This document shows positions 44,852-58,677 of a DNA stretch of 64,000 nucleotides, piece by piece; positions within the stretch are counted from its first letter, which is position 1, and the number at the start of each line of letters is the position of its first letter. The position numbers and the translations under genes were made by a program. The notes under the pieces are model-generated. The model ran no database searches. It worked only from the letters and a program-made list of their open reading frames with translations, and was not told the DNA's origin. The DNA comes from Trichinella spiralis (Eukaryota > Nematoda > Enoplea > Trichinellida > Trichinellidae), in the NCBI GenBank assembly GCA_000181795.3, contig CM012954.1:14844704-14908703 (forward strand), read 5' to 3'.

Positions 44852-44948
44852 ACGGCCAACTTTACTACATAGTACAGTAGGGGACAGAAGTTGCTGCTTT
44901 GAAAATGCCTTTGCCGTCGGCAAAGGCATAAATCAGGAAGGTCATTTT

Positions 44949-47900
44949 ATGGATGTATCTTGTATTGAATACTGCAAAAGCAGAAGCGGCGAAAAGTGGA
45001 TCCAGTTGAAATCCGGCACATCTTTCATGAGCCAGAATTCATCATTAGATAATAATAATAGCCAAAGGCGTTCTTCGAGCTGTATATCGCAGCATGAACT
45101 TTTGAATCCTACACGCAGGTAAAAGCAGATTATTATTTATTTTCTGTGAGGGTGGATTTAAAATATATTTTAAAAGTAATTTTTTTCAAAAAGTTTCTAA
45201 AACTGTCCTTTGTAAATATATAAATATCATGAGATATATGTATGTGTCTGTATGAGAGAGTGAGAGAGCATTTTTCACAAAATATTTTTAAAAAGAGTTC
45301 TGCACAGTGTTTGCTCAACGTGACAATTATGTATTTCTAAGCACGTATGTGTCATATTTTCCATTAACTTATAAAAGACAGCTGTAATTGGAAGACTGAA
45401 GTGATTTTGTTTTTCAGTTAGCAATATAAAATAAATAATTTCGATCAAAAATACTTTTGACATGAAGGCGTTTGACACAGTCGACACGTTGAAACTTTCA
45501 ACGTCTTACTGTTGCAGTTACAGTGTGCTTGTGTTGAGTTTCAGGAGGTGGTAACGTTTATTTGAGTGACTTATTTCGCTAATTTTTATATTTAAATAAA
45601 AAAAAGTTGAGAAATATTTTCAAAGTTTCTTTTTAAATTATTTATTATGGATAAAAAGCGTTTTTTGGTGAGAGTTTAACTTTTTAATATATATATTTTT
45701 TGAATACATGATTGTACTTTAGTAAAATAAAAAATATTTGGTAATGTTAATTGTTAAGAAGTGTTAATGACGGAATAAAATTTGACATTAATCTTAGTAC
45801 TTTGTTAATTAGATTTTTCGGTGCTTCTGGTACTATCGTAGAGCAGATGCAGAAAATTTAATCATTACCTTCTCTTTTATTTATTATTTTGGTTTGTATT
45901 GTATTGGACAGCAATAAAAAAATCGTTTCAGTAATGTTTGTTTCGAAAAGAACATCATCATCATGTAGTAAGATAGATGTTTTTTAGTTACAGTAGGAAA
46001 TATTTGTATACGTATATAATCAAACAATTTTTTCTTCATCATCACTGTTTGATTAGCAAATAGAGTTGTACTTTTTTTGTATTGTAGTGTTTTTTTAAAT
46101 TATTATTTTAGTTCTGTTATTGCAGTATTGTTGATATTAATTGGAACAGAGAAAATAAGGCGTGTATTTTATGAGAATTGCTGATTTCCATAACGCAAAG
46201 GAGATTCTTATTCATATTGAATAGCATAATTCATTTTGAAATTGAATTTTAATTTTCTGAAATGCATAAGTGAAACTGATCAACAATATATTTTAAAATT
46301 TGTTGTTAATTGAAAAAAATTTTGTTTTTCAGAAAAAGTGTAGGGAGTGAATTGTCAATCTCAGATACTCCATGTCGTTCAAATTTGGAAAGGAAGCGAC
46401 ATTATCATGATGATGAAGAAGATGATTCATCCTCTGATAGGAGGCGGTTTCGACGTAGAAGGCAGGATAGTTATTCAAGTAGATCGAAAAGCAGCGACAA
46501 CCGTAGAACGCGTCGTCGTTCAGAGTGCAGGCGAAAATTCAGCCATCGAAATGGTTACCACCACCATCGATCTAGGAAGCATCGCAGAAGCAGAAGTAGA
46601 AGTAGAAGAAGGTATCGCAAGAGCTATTCGAATCGCAAAAGAGACCGATATTCACGCCGGGCACGTCGCAGAAGTTATAGCAGCTACACATCCAGCAGCA
46701 GCTATGAGGTTAGTTTTAAGCCCACTGTAAACATGTACGTTGTTTTGAGATTTTACACTGGAGAGTAAGTATGACACTTCATTATTCAACATCCATAGAC
46801 GGTGCACTGCATGTTCTGTTGTTCTTGTTCTCTTTATTTTTTTAAATTATTTTTAATCTTTATTCAGATGCAAAAATTTGTTGATTTAGAGTACTTTATT
46901 TTACTTTTCTTTTATTCTGTTTTACTGTACTTTTTAAGTTTTTTTAAAATTACATTTAATATTTTCTTTCAAAATACTCTCGTAAAAATGTGGTTTAAAT
47001 GTATAATTATATTGATTCAGTATCCAAATAATAATGTTGTGACAAATATTTTGTCAAGTTTTTTTTGTTGGGTTAAGTGTTATTTGCTGAAAAATTGTGT
47101 ATTCAAGTAGATATTTTGAGTTTGAAATTTTGCAAATGAGTTGTTTCTATCTGAATTAGGAATCATAATTTTCAACGAAAGTTAGGTTATACAAAAATTA
47201 ATTAGATACAAATGAATGCATTTCCATTAGATAGTATAGTGATTTTCAAGTACTGATGATCAGGTACGAATATGAATACGAATCTGCAAGTGTTTTATTA
47301 GAAATGTTAAAATTGTTTATATTTATGATTACGTTTATGATTTTGTTGAATGAGAAGATTAACGGTCAGTTTGTTTGTATTAGTAGAGTTTTAAAATGAA
47401 AATTATTTATGATGTGATGTTAGCTTGTAAGCTTCATAGTTGCGATGATGCATGCCATGACGTAAGGAGCACTGCGGGAGTTGTTTTTTTTTTTTAATTT
47501 TCTGGCGATGGTAGACGATTTGATGATGAGCATAAGTTTAGTTGTGAAGAAAAAGAAGAAGAGTTTCATATTGTCAAGTTTGTCGTCACTTGGATGGTTT
47601 GTTTGTGTGCTGTTGACAATTTTTTCTGAATATTTTTCAGTTTTCCGGAAGTGTTAGAGCATGTGTTCATTGAACGTCGTGGGTGCTTGTCGATTTTTGC
47701 AGTGGTTTGAGTAGAAAATTTGAGGTTGTTTTCTTGGTTAAGCAGTGAGGAGGAGAAATGCAAGTATGAGAGGGGGGGAGAGAGAGAGAGACGACAGACA
47801 CAGAGAATGCGTATGAGGAGAGAATGAGTTGTTGCAAAAGCAACAACACTTCGTCGGCATTTGGTTGCCGGGCACGTTCGGCTTCCCTGGCCGCAAGCGT

Positions 47901-50900
47901 TTGCACCTCCCTCATTGACGTTTGTGGGTTTTGCTTAACGAGCAGTAGCAGACGTGGTGCATCGAGCCTGATCTTGGCGGCTGTTTGATGCTGATTGCTG
48001 GTGTCGTCATCTTCAACATCATCGTCCATCCATCTTTTCCCCCTTCATCATTGAAAGCAGGAAAGCAGACTGGTGGTGCGGGAGAAGTTGGTTGTTGTGG
48101 AGCGGTTGGGCGCTTGCCGGTGGGATTGGAAGAATCAATTCTCTCTCCACACACACACAGGTTGGTTTTTATCAATGGACAAGCGTCACGTTGTGTGATG
48201 CGACGAAACGATGGCTTTACGCAAGTGACTAACTGAGAACAGAGTTGGAGTCTGTGCTTTTTTATTCTTTCTACTTTATCATCGTCATCGTCATCGTCGT
48301 CATCATCATCATTTACTTTTCTTCCTCGCTTTCTTCCACTTCCAAGAGAAACGGGAAAGAAAGAATAGTTGTCTACTGGCGACGTCAAGTCGTCGCTCTT
48401 GACCACCACCAACATTGGCTTTTTGTGTTCTTTTCACTTTTTGGCAATAATTTCCATTTTTTCTGTTATGTTTGAACGACGGTTTGGTTAAATTTGCAGC
48501 TTTGGTCTACACGAAGCTGATTGTCGGCCGGAAACTTTCACCTTGTCTGGACAGTGGCGCTGTGCGGACCAGCGGCCATCGAATCTCATTAGACAGTCCC
48601 GTCGAAAACCGCTTGCCCCAAGCGGCGGTGGTCGACGGATATTTGCATCATTTTCCACAACAGCAGCATAATCAGCGACAACAGCAACAGCAACAACAAC
48701 ATCCTCATCAGAAATATCAGCAGCAGCAGCAGCAGCATCATCATCATCATCATCATTTACAGCAACCTTTACGACGAAGGCGGCGTCTTGGGTGGGAGGT
48801 TTACGGGCACCCTTTGCTTAAAGAATTGCAAAGCTTTGCTGATACTTTGCGTGATTTGGATGGCTCTACCGTGTCGGTCCAGCGTCGAGCTGGACCTTCG
48901 CCGCCGATGCCGCTGAACGCTGCTGCCAACGCCACTGTCCAGCATGCTCCCATTCCACCCCCGCGGCGCCGTCGCCGCACAATTGCCGTCGTGCCTGTTT
49001 CTCTGTCTCGCAGTGATCCGAGCTTGTACGTTGTTGATTTCCCAGTCCAAGCTTCTTCTGGTGAAGCTGTTGACAACGGTGGTAAAGGTGCCGAAGAGGT
49101 CGCCGGTGCCGAGGTGGCGCTCAGCGCAATGCTCGATCGGTTTGCTATTTTTGAGCCGGCATCCGGTGTGGTGCAGCAATTGCAGCCGACGACAAGCTTA
49201 CAAAAGAAGGACAGTAAAGGTGGTGGGAAAAATGTCTATTACCAATATCCCTGCCCGTTCAGTCGACCGAACATTCTGGCCGAGGCTGTTGACGTTGTAC
49301 CTCCTCCCCCGCCTCCGCCGCCTAGCACTGACGGCGTTGCGACGCTTGTTGCAGCAGCTGCGCCAGAGCAAGAGGTAAAAGCACCTTTGCTGCCGGTTGC
49401 TTCTGCGCTTTCAAATCAGCAGCAGCAGCAGCAGCAACAACAACAGCAATCTTCTCCTCCAGTCGTTGAGCAGGACGTAAACGATCGACCGTTGTTGGTA
49501 CGGCACGCAATTATCATTATCATTATCATTATTGCTATTAGTAATAGTATTTACACTTGGCTTACCTGTTTTGTTTATTGCACGTTTGCTCGTCCATTGC
49601 AAGTCCATTTAAAAAAGAAAACTTTTAATAGCTTCAATCAGTATTTGAAACTTTCTGAATTGTTGCTGCTAATTGAGAGGGTGACTATTGTTCGAGTCTT
49701 TTTTCTCTTTAGAAAAAACATTTTGAATATCTCGAAGTGAGCTCGAAGTTATTTGTTAATAGTTTACTTTTTTACATGAACAAATATTAGACATTACACA
49801 TTGGGCAGAAGAGAAGGTTTAGCAAGGTAATTTTAGAAAGGCAGATGTTGTGTTTCTATTGAACGGAGTATATGATTCAGCAGTATTTGCGAGCAGTATA
49901 GCATTCATGAAACCGACTGAAATTTGATTTGATCGAAAAATACGTCTTACCAATTTCATCACAATGGCAGCTGAGTTTAAATTAATTCTAAATTTAATTT
50001 TAATTTTAATTAATTCTTTAATTTTCAATCATTGGTCGGGTTAAATGGATTTGAACTGCGTACATTTAGAGATGTTGAATTTATTCCATATTGTAATATT
50101 TCATCTGTTGATCGATTTGACAAGCATGTTTGTGATGTAGACAAATTATTACGCTGCCGTTTCTTTTTTTTCTCTTTTTTTATAATAATTTCAGTTAAAA
50201 AATAAACAGTATCGATATTGTAAAAAGTTCTTCTGCTGAGGTTCTTGTTGCTTGGAACGTTGCTGATGGGTGCATGTATGACAAAGTCAAATCAAATTGT
50301 CCATCTTTATCTTTGTATAATTTGGGATGTTTTTTCAACTTCTTGAAAGCAAGATTTGAGCATTTATTTGCAAAGTTAGCTGAATTGTCTATTCTTTACT
50401 TTGAATGTAGCGTTACTTGCAGAGATGAAAAAAAGAGCTAATTAAGATTAACAATCTATTGTTTGTTAATGTTCTTAGCAAGATATAATTGGTTTTCGTA
50501 GATTTGGTATTCGTTCCCAGTTGGTCGGTTTTGATAAATAAAAACGTTAAAAATAGAACTTTATTGCAATTAATATTAATTTATACCTAATACGATACAT
50601 TGATATTGCTGTATTTGAGTCGATGAGTTATGTTTACTATAATCATTTTGATATTATTGCATTTCATTATTTGTTATTTATTGCATTATGAAGCTTTTTT
50701 GTTTTGTTTTGTTTTCTGAACAATTGAATTATGATTTGAACGTTTATGCATGTGCTTGTTGTTAATGCGTTAAATGCTAGCAGATGATGAAAGTTTGAAG
50801 ATATATTTTCTCTAAAATGTCTGATACGTATGTACATTGTGTTGTTGCACAATGCAGTTGCAGATAAATAAGCTTGTTTTGTTTTGATTTTTGTTGTTGT

Positions 50901-53101
50901 TGAGACAAATTGTGAACTACCAGAATATGCGATGCACACGTCCACAGGATGTTGAATTGTCATCATAACCGAAATACTGCGATCTTGGCTTTCGGTAATT
51001 TCCTTTTTTTGGGGGCAAAGTTCTTGTTTAGTGCATTTGAAGCATACAGAAAAAAAAGTTGCAATGCGTTTTTGTTTTTCTGCTCTTTAACTGCTGCTGA
51101 TTGCATAAGAATGGCCAGAGTGTTTCTTTTTGATTTTTTTGCGGAGATCGCTCATTTTGGGAAATCATTGATACGAGATGTCATGACGCTTATCACATTG
51201 TTCAGAGATCTGAAAGCAGGCGAAGCAGCGATGATGGACTGATTCGAGATGACAAGCATGGTCATTTGATCTACAACATTGGCGACATCATTCAGTCTAG
51301 ATGTACATATATTAATAATGCATTCATTTAGTGATGTTTCGCCCATACGTTTGTAAAAGTGAAATTAATGATTTTTTGTGACATGAGATTATTTTTCTTT
51401 TTAGATGAAGTGATTAAAACCCTTGGCGAAGGTACGTTTGGTAGGGTGGTCCAGGTTCGTGATCACGAGAATGAACAAAGTGAGCCGTTGGCTTTGAAAA
51501 TTATTAAAAATGTCGACAAATACCGCGAAGCCGCCAAGCTTGAAGTCAACGTTTTGAAGAAGTTAATGGAAAAGGATCCCGCAGGCAATTTGTGAGTTAC
51601 TTTATTTTCTTTCATTATTTTTTTAATTTTCATTTTATAACTTGTTCACTTGTTCCGATTTTATTTCATATTATTATGGAAAATTTTTGCTTATTTTTAG
51701 TCTTTGCATTCATTTGGTCCATCATTTCAACTATTTCGGGCACATGTGTCTGGTTTTCCCTATGATGGGATTGAGCGTTTTTGATTTTCTGAAGGCAAAT
51801 AATTATTATCCATATCCGATGCATCAAGTTCGACACATCGCTTATCAGCTTTGCTACGCAGTCAACTGTAAGACACTGAAAATTGAATATTTGCACACAG
51901 CTTTTGCAAATTTACATTAATTAATGAATTTGTTATTTGTACATTTAGTTATGCATCAGAATCACTTAACGCACACAGATTTGAAGCCGGAAAATTTGCT
52001 ATTTGTCCATCCGGAATATGACATCAAAATTGACATGAAAAGAGTATGTGATTGTTTACTTCTGCTTTTTGTTGTTTGCTTTTCGAATAAACTTTGTTCT
52101 TTGTAGAATAAAGAATATCGTATTATTCGGGATACGAGCGTTCGAGTGATTGATTTTGGTTCTGCTACATTCGACCATGAGCATCACAGTACAATTGTTT
52201 CTACTCGACATTACCGCGCTCCTGAAGTTATTCTCGGTTAGTACAAAACGCGCACGTTGTTTGGGATCGGTATGTGGCTTGAAAGTTTACTGGAATATTT
52301 TGTTTGTTTCAGAGCTGGGCTGGTCACATCCTTGTGATGTGTGGAGCATTGGTTGTATTATTTTCGAACTTCTTCTTGGAACAACTCTTTTTCAGGTGCG
52401 CGGCTTCTTTAGAAAATGCAGATCGAAATTATGCTTACAAATGCGTTTCTTTTTTTTCTTTTGTAGACTCATGAAAATCTGGAACATTTAGCTATGATGG
52501 AGCGGATACTTGGGCCACTGCCGTATAGAATGTGCAGAAAGACGAAGTATGTTCAGTTGTTGTGTTTTGTTTTTTAGCGTCAGCAGAAAAATGACATTTC
52601 AGGACACGTTATTTTTATCACGGGCGTTTAGACTGGGACATAAGACATCCTTCTGGACGGTATGTTCGCGATAATTGCAAGCCTCTCAGTGTAAGAAGCG
52701 GTTTTGCTGAGCGCAAAATTGGCTTTTCTTGTTATTCAAAAAGAGTGTAGTAATATTTTAAATTGGACGGATGTTTAGCGTTATTTGTTGGCTGGTGACG
52801 TAGAACACGAAGAAATTTTTGACATCGTGTCATGCATGCTGGAATACGAGCCATCGCAGCGAATCAAACTAGCGGACTCGCTTGAACATCGATTTTTCCA
52901 TCGTCTTCCTGAAAATCAAAAGTTTGTTTTTGAAATGTGATAACAAAAGAAAAAAGCATGCTGAATTTCGTTGCATATTGCAGGTTGCACAAAAGCAGCA
53001 GTAGCAGAAATCAAACGGTCTCTGATTTCTCCGGATCTTTGAAAGGTTGCTGCTCCACGTCAAGTCTGCTTTCAGAAGAATTCAGCTCGGTTGCTGATTG
53101 A
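44949..53101 (+). CDS. LAMMER-family dual-specificity kinase (CLK/Doa/MADD-3)
   Basis: Twelve exons: 44949-45118, 46333-46708, 51206-51302, 51405-51591, 51701-51867, 51949-52043, 52107-52236, 52313-52395, 52467-52546, 52603-52690, 52779-52921, 52984-53101; 577 residues. Exon 2 encodes an Arg/Ser-rich domain ([19 protein letters not shown]). The kinase domain (about 215-545) has [39 protein letters not shown] (HTD in place of HRD, as in all CLKs), [28 protein letters not shown] and the diagnostic [14 protein letters not shown]. CLKs phosphorylate SR splicing factors in the nucleus; C. elegans MADD-3 also affects muscle arm and MAPK biology. The tail is Ser-rich. The start could lie upstream, because the first exon is open back to its acceptor at 44851. 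A 4.5 kb intron holds a candidate alternative N-terminal exon. Confidence 0.92.
48278..48313 (+). repeat. (CATCGT/CAT)n trinucleotide run
   Basis: atcgtcatcgtcatcgtcgtcatcatc array upstream of the candidate alternative exon. On the minus strand it creates a poly-Asp open frame that I treat as spurious. Confidence 0.85.
48500..49497 (+). CDS. Candidate alternative N-terminal exon of the CLK kinase (polyQ/polyH/polyP)
   Basis: A 998-base open exon lies in the big CLK intron. It is bounded by an acceptor-like aatttgcag (ending 48499) and a donor ttgttg/gtacgg at 49498. Read in the open frame it ends in phase 0, exactly the phase of the RS exon it would replace, so it can join the kinase exon at 51206. 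The product has Gln- and His-rich tracts, basic runs (RRRRRR), a run of eight prolines and a second polyQ tract. The non-repeat parts ([36 protein letters not shown]) look like genuine protein. The frame is closed by TAA at 48448-48450 and has no ATG before about 48908, so an upstream coding exon ending in phase 1, or a start at that ATG, is required. Drosophila Doa also uses several promoters and N-termini. An independent nested gene is the alternative. Confidence 0.5.
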
Positions 53102-54716
53102 AATTTGCATATCAAATTCGATTTCCTTCGAAACTTTATCAGAAAAAGAAGTTATTTGTTTGGACATGAATTGGCAACTGTGAATTTACAGTTCCCCTTT
53201 GACCGGCAAATGTTCTGCTATTCTGCTCAAGTTATTTAATTCTAATTAATTAACAATGAACGGATTAATTGTACATGCATCAACACACGTTCAGTGGTGC
53301 ACCAGTGAAAATAAATTCTTTTCACCGCTAGAATTCGCATATGACAAACAGTTGAAAAACTGAACAGTTTTTTATCCTGAAAATTCACATAATTTTCTTC
53401 TTCATGTTATAAAAAAAACAAAAATATTGTAATGAAATAAACAAGTGGAAATGTGTTTCGATGGGCATTTAATAAGCACACAATTAATTAGCTTAAACAA
53501 CAATAGGTGAAGACAAGCACCCAACTGTCGGTGAAGGAACAAGTGGTCGTTTTTTCATCGGCGATATCAAATTTTTTTACAGAATTCAATTTCAACAACC
53601 AGGATAGACGCTTCTGAGAAAATCAAAAAAAACTTATTCACCTCTGTTTTCAACGCAAGCTTTTTGCTGCTTCGATTTATAAATGGAATGGGAGAAATTT
53701 TTAAAAACATTACAACACTGAAAAAAAACTGTTCGAATGATTCTATCTAAAAATTGACATTTACAAAATATTGGCAACTGGTCGTTGGCAAAAAGCCTTA
53801 AACGACGATCTTTTTCAAAATACAGACTACAATATTGATGGTCAAGTATTAAAATTTTAAATTTACATTGTTCAACTGCCTGAAATGGATGTGTAAATAT
53901 GCCAATATATATGCTTCATTAAATTTTGGCAAGTTATAAAAATAAATTTACACAAGACAATTCAAAATTTGTTTGTTAAATAATATGCAGTAAATTGTTG
54001 GCATTCATCGCATGGAAATATAGCCATTTGTTGTAAATAAAGTCAGGTTCAATTGTTTTTCAATCGTTTGCCGCTGGAACAAGAACTGGTTATGTGGAAT
54101 AATCTTTGTCACTTGCCAAATTTATGGTTGACACAAGGTAAAACTTTCGTTGCAAACAAAACGCAACAAGCAACCAACAAAAGCAACGCTTTATTTACCA
54201 TTTGCACAATGTTTGAAGCTTTTGAGAAATTTTTACACTACAGTCGTCATATTTTGATGCGCTAAAATTAGTGGTCGAAATCTCTATCGCCTGGCATTTT
54301 GATCGACTCATACTCCAATATATTGCTCGTGATGTGATTTTACATAAAAAAACAGCTCTGCGCTTTGTTTATTATTATTTTATTTCGTTAACACACGTGC
54401 AAACTTTGGGTAAATAATGACAAGGGAAGATTGCTCAGATTTGAAGTAGAACAAAAAATCAGAATTGACCAATCAGATTGCGCATTAAGTGCGTGAATTC
54501 TTTCACCGTCTAGCCTTTCTCTGATCACTTTTATTATTCGTATATTAAATGATGTTAATTTTCTATTTTTACATTAAATTAAATGCTAAAATTAATTATT
54601 ACAAAGTTTTTTATAATATTGGTTTGACCTGCTGTATACAGAAAGTGATCTTTATTTTCTTTAAATACAGTAATAATGAATAGCAGTGAATAAGTATGTT
54701 ATGAATTATTTTGAAA
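53102..54716. other. Intergenic between CLK and UTP6
   Basis: CLK 3' flank, with AATAAA at 53310-53315, then AT-rich sequence. A 70-codon frame at 54053-54265 lacks an ATG and any recognised motif. Confidence 0.5.
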
Positions 54717-57700
54717 ATGAGTGAATTCGTCCAGTTGCATCTTGAAGAGTTTCTACCAGTTTTTGAACATCTTGAACATCTTCACATTTTTAATAAAAAT
54801 GAGATAAGGTTGTATTAATTAATTTAAAATGTTCTAAAAATCTAAGTCTTCTTTTCTAGAAGGGTCATCAAAAAGCTTAAATATTACGAATATAAGCAGC
54901 AGAAGCGTAACAAGACGAAGGAGGATTTATTAAATTTAATAAAAGTATTTACATTATTTTATAATTTTTGAATTGTTTTAACCAAAAATGTTTAGTATCT
55001 ATGTTCATTCTACTTGTTAATCCGAGAACGCAGATCTGTGATAAAAGTATTTTCGAATAAAGAGGAAATTGAATTTATTCTTGCTGGAAGAATTGATAAT
55101 TTATATAGGGTAACATTTTATTGCATCTTCCTTTTTATTTGCTTTATTATTCATTTGTTTTATTGTTAAGGTAGCCTGCCGTCGTCATCCTGATGATGAA
55201 AATATATGGCTTGCACGAATTCAGTTTGCTGAAAAGAGAGTAAATTTTGTTTTATTTTATACTTTTCCGGAATATGAATTTTTACTTTTAGAAAATGTTT
55301 CATTCTGTTAGCAAATTATATCTTCATATGCTTCAACTACATACCAGGAAACCGAGTAAGTTATTAATTAACTGTGATTGTCGGAAAAAATTGAATATGA
55401 TTTTTCAGTAGTTTTCATGATTTTGCAAATTAATTGAAATTAAAATATTTATTTTGTCCATTTTCGTAATAATGGAACATATATTTTTCAGATCTTTGGC
55501 TGTTAGCAGCAAAATGGGAATTTGAAAAAAATGGCAGTTGTGAAAATGCTCGTTTGCTTTTACAACGAGCTATTCGTTTCAATGAGAAAAGCAAGAAAAT
55601 TTGGATTGAAGTATTTTAAGCTTAAAGCTGTTTAATTTTTGCTTAAAATAATAAAAAAGTTTGTTTTTTAGTATTTTCGATTTGAATTATTGTATATTGA
55701 AAAGGTAATTATTTGAAAATGTGCATTGTATCTGTTCGTTTGAATTTGTATCTTTTATTTAGCTATATCAACGGTTTTTGCTAATTAGAAGTTCGGGAAA
55801 TGGTGAAAAAGATATTGTAAGTTTGATTTTTGTGTAGTGTTTTTGAAATAAAAGCTTATTAAAAGTTAAGAATTAAGATGTTTTTTTCATTAATTTTGCA
55901 GATGAATTGACGTAATAATGTTACATTGAATTTTGAAATATTTTAATGTTGGTTTTTTTTAATCAGATGTATTTTGTTTGATAATTTACAGTTGTGGTAT
56001 TTGTATTTTTGAAATTTTTAGGAAGAAGAGTTTAACTTTAATCGATATTTGAAACTTCCAGAGATCATTTTTCTCAACGCAGCAAAAGCTATTCCAAGTA
56101 ATGAAAATTATTTAATTAACAGTAAAGCAAATCATAGGATAATTTTAGATGATTTAAAGCTTTTTCAGCAATTTTTGAATATTGCTGGAATGTTTCCGTT
56201 TTCTGAAGAGCTGAAAGAAACAATCATGAAATTGTAAGTTTGAGCGTTTGTTTGTTCCTTCTGTAGACAGAGTTTTATTTGAGGTGATTACTGTAGTTGC
56301 GTATTTTTGAAAATTATTCCTTTTAAATTCAAATAGACATATGATTTTTTTCAGATAAATCCATTTATTTTGAATTTTCTCTCTGAAAATAACCTTTATC
56401 TTTTAGTCTTGAAGCGAATTTCGATGATGAAGAGTTCACTGATTGGCATATAAGGAGAAAATATGAGCAGAGTTTGGATTTGGATGGTTTAATAATTGAA
56501 AATGACAGCGCGCATGTAATTTTCAATAACTGCATTCAATTATATGAAGAGGAAATTCAGAAGAAGCGAAATGGTAAGAATGATTTGTAATGAAAATTAG
56601 CTACTCATTAAAAAGAATTTTTTAGAAAAAATATGGAAATTGTACATCAATTTCTGCAGAGATATATTTCACAGTACACCGTCAAGAGAGCGATTGAAAG
56701 TTGAAGTAATTTTCCGATGATAAATTTGATTATGATTAGTAATTTTGATATTGTAAACATCAGAGCTACAAGCGAATGTTTGTTGGTTACGCAGTATGCT
56801 GTCGACTGTTTCCTGAAAACTTTAATTTTATTTTAGAATGGGTAAGATAATGGAATTTTGATTTCGATTTTGAAAATTTCAACGTGAAATTTAATTATCC
56901 ATAATAGGCTTGCGTTTGTCCAAATTTGAAATGCAAGATAGATGTTTTAAAATTTGCCATTTCTAAACATCCTCAAAAGGTAGAGTTCTGGTTGCTTCTG
57001 TTTCGTATTATGGACAAGATGAAATTGTCAAAGGAAGAAACTATAGCATTACTGAAACGAGCTGTGAATTCAGTTGCAGAAAAGGTAGTTTCTTTGTTTG
57101 AAATGTTTTGTGAAGGAAATTACAATTTTTTTGTTTGCAGGATGCGTTTCCAATATGGAAAACAGTAATCAACTGGTATTCATGTAATGCTCCGTCAAAG
57201 TTGGAAGAACAATTGGAAGTAAAATGGAAGATGATGAATAACTGAATTATCATTTTGCATTGTGAAAATTTGCATTTTTAGTCTGCATTGTTATCTACGT
57301 CGATTGTATCGAATTATGCAAAATTAGTATATTTAAAGAATGCTAGTCAGTCTGTTGAAGTGGATGCTTTGGGGAACATTCGTAAATTGTTCAACAGGTG
57401 AAAATTATTATTTTATTTTTTCAGATTGAACTTATTAAATTTTCAGACTGCGTTTGATTGCTCCGAATGAATTGAAATTTTATCGTTTTTACATAAATAT
57501 TGAACTATCCCAGGTAAAATGACGAGAACGAATAATTAATTGCAATTGTTGTATTTTTCTTTGAATATATTGTGCAATTATTATATTCCTTGCAGAATGT
57601 GAAATCCACTAAGCATATTCGTAGTGCGTACGAATTTGCATTGCTCGAACATGGGAAAGATTGCTTGAAAATTTGGTTGGAATATATGCAATTCGAATCC

Positions 57701-57835
57701 GACTGTACAGAAGGTGATCCGTGTCGTTGCAGCAGAATTTATTCCCAGGCGTTGAAAAATCTTCGTCCAGATTTGGTGAAACAATTTGTAGAAAGTTATA
57801 CGTTACTTGTAGCCAATGGTGCCAGTTTAAACTGA
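54717..57835 (+). CDS. UTP6: U3 small nucleolar RNA-associated protein 6 (UTP6)
   Basis: Seventeen exons: 54717-54808, 54860-54944, 54996-55109, 55171-55239, 55292-55355, 55492-55610, 55672-55704, 55763-55816, 56022-56233, 56407-56573, 56626-56705, 56764-56841, 56908-57084, 57141-57218, 57282-57397, 57447-57513, 57596-57835; 614 residues (human 597). The N-terminal U3 domain (FLPVFEHLEHLHIFNKNEIR, then YEYKQQKRNKTKEDLLN, YLLIRERR) and the HAT repeat DLWLLAAKWEFEKNGSCENA match UTP6 closely. The last exon keeps RSAYEFALLEHGKDCLKIWL and ends near SQALKNLRPDLVKQF, like the human protein. UTP6 is a scaffold of the UtpB module of the small-subunit processome and is needed for 18S rRNA processing in the nucleolus. 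Most introns are 48-70 bases, and exon 7 is only 33 bases. Confidence 0.93.
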
Positions 57836-58677
57836 AAAAATTGTTGTTCATTGGGAACTGCTATTTTTCATATATTTTGTTTTTATTGTTCAAGTTGAGC
57901 AATTAACGAACATCAAGCAATTTGTTGCTATTCATCAACGTTTGGTAAGCTCAAATATCTGAATTACGTGTATATAATATTATTATGTGCGTGAAAATAA
58001 TAAAAATTTCTCGTAAAAAATAATTTTTTCACAAACAAGAAAGAAATTATTTGCTGGCGTCGGTGATTTGAAGATTTATGATTAATGATATTAATTTAGT
58101 GAATGCCAAATTGTTGAAGCTTCGGCCGCTTGTGCGGTTCATTTGTCATCGTTTCATTTGCCCGCTTGTGGTTAATTTGTCTATATCTTCTGCTTCTTCT
58201 GCTTATTATTATTCTTCTTTTGCATTGTGTGAAAGAGGAAGCTATTTTACATTTGGCAATTTTCTTGTTTCACAAATAACAGTTTTATTTTTTAATATTA
58301 ACATTTTTAATAAGCATATTTGGTTCAAACAAAGGTTTTACTCATTTTATTTTCAAGAACGCCGAATTTTGGCACTTTTACGCTCGCAAGTAATAAGAAT
58401 CTGCATTTTATTTACTTGTTGTTAATTACTTATTATTTCAGATTGAATATTCAAATTTGAAAAGTTCATTTGGGTCATAACGTTAGCTTCTCTATACTGA
58501 TTGATTGGTTTTTTCCCCATGAATCATATTTCCAGCATGGCTGCACACTACGCATATATTTAACGCTCTGATTTTGGTTGGCATATATATATTTATATAA
58601 TTCAAGCTACGTTTCCTGCCTGCTTCATATTATTATTATTATTTTCCGAAGGTGGAAAGAAATATTATCCATAAAAT
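57836..58677. other. Intergenic between UTP6 and OSTalpha
   Basis: AT-rich. A 115-codon frame at 58078-58425 has low-complexity Ser/Tyr codons and no recognised motif. A short ATT run lies near 58632. Confidence 0.5.

Larger units (their letters stand above)
46709..51205 (+). other. 4.5 kb intron of the CLK gene
   Basis: By far the longest intron of the gene. The flanks are AT-rich, but 47760-49500 is GC-richer with AG, CA and TCATCG runs, consistent with an internal promoter plus exon. Confidence 0.7.

Noticed and set aside
46347-46730. A second open frame of 127 codons overlapping the RS exon of the CLK gene
   Set aside because: It arises from the repetitive Arg/Ser codons read one base off; splice phases and CLK homology fix the other frame.
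47667-48415. Minus-strand frames with poly-Asp and basic runs
   Set aside because: Driven by TCATCG and similar repeats; no start context, splice structure or homology.
58078-58425. 115-codon frame between UTP6 and OSTalpha
   Set aside because: Ser/Tyr/Phe-rich from simple sequence and without conserved features; it does not splice in phase to either neighbour as far as I can see.
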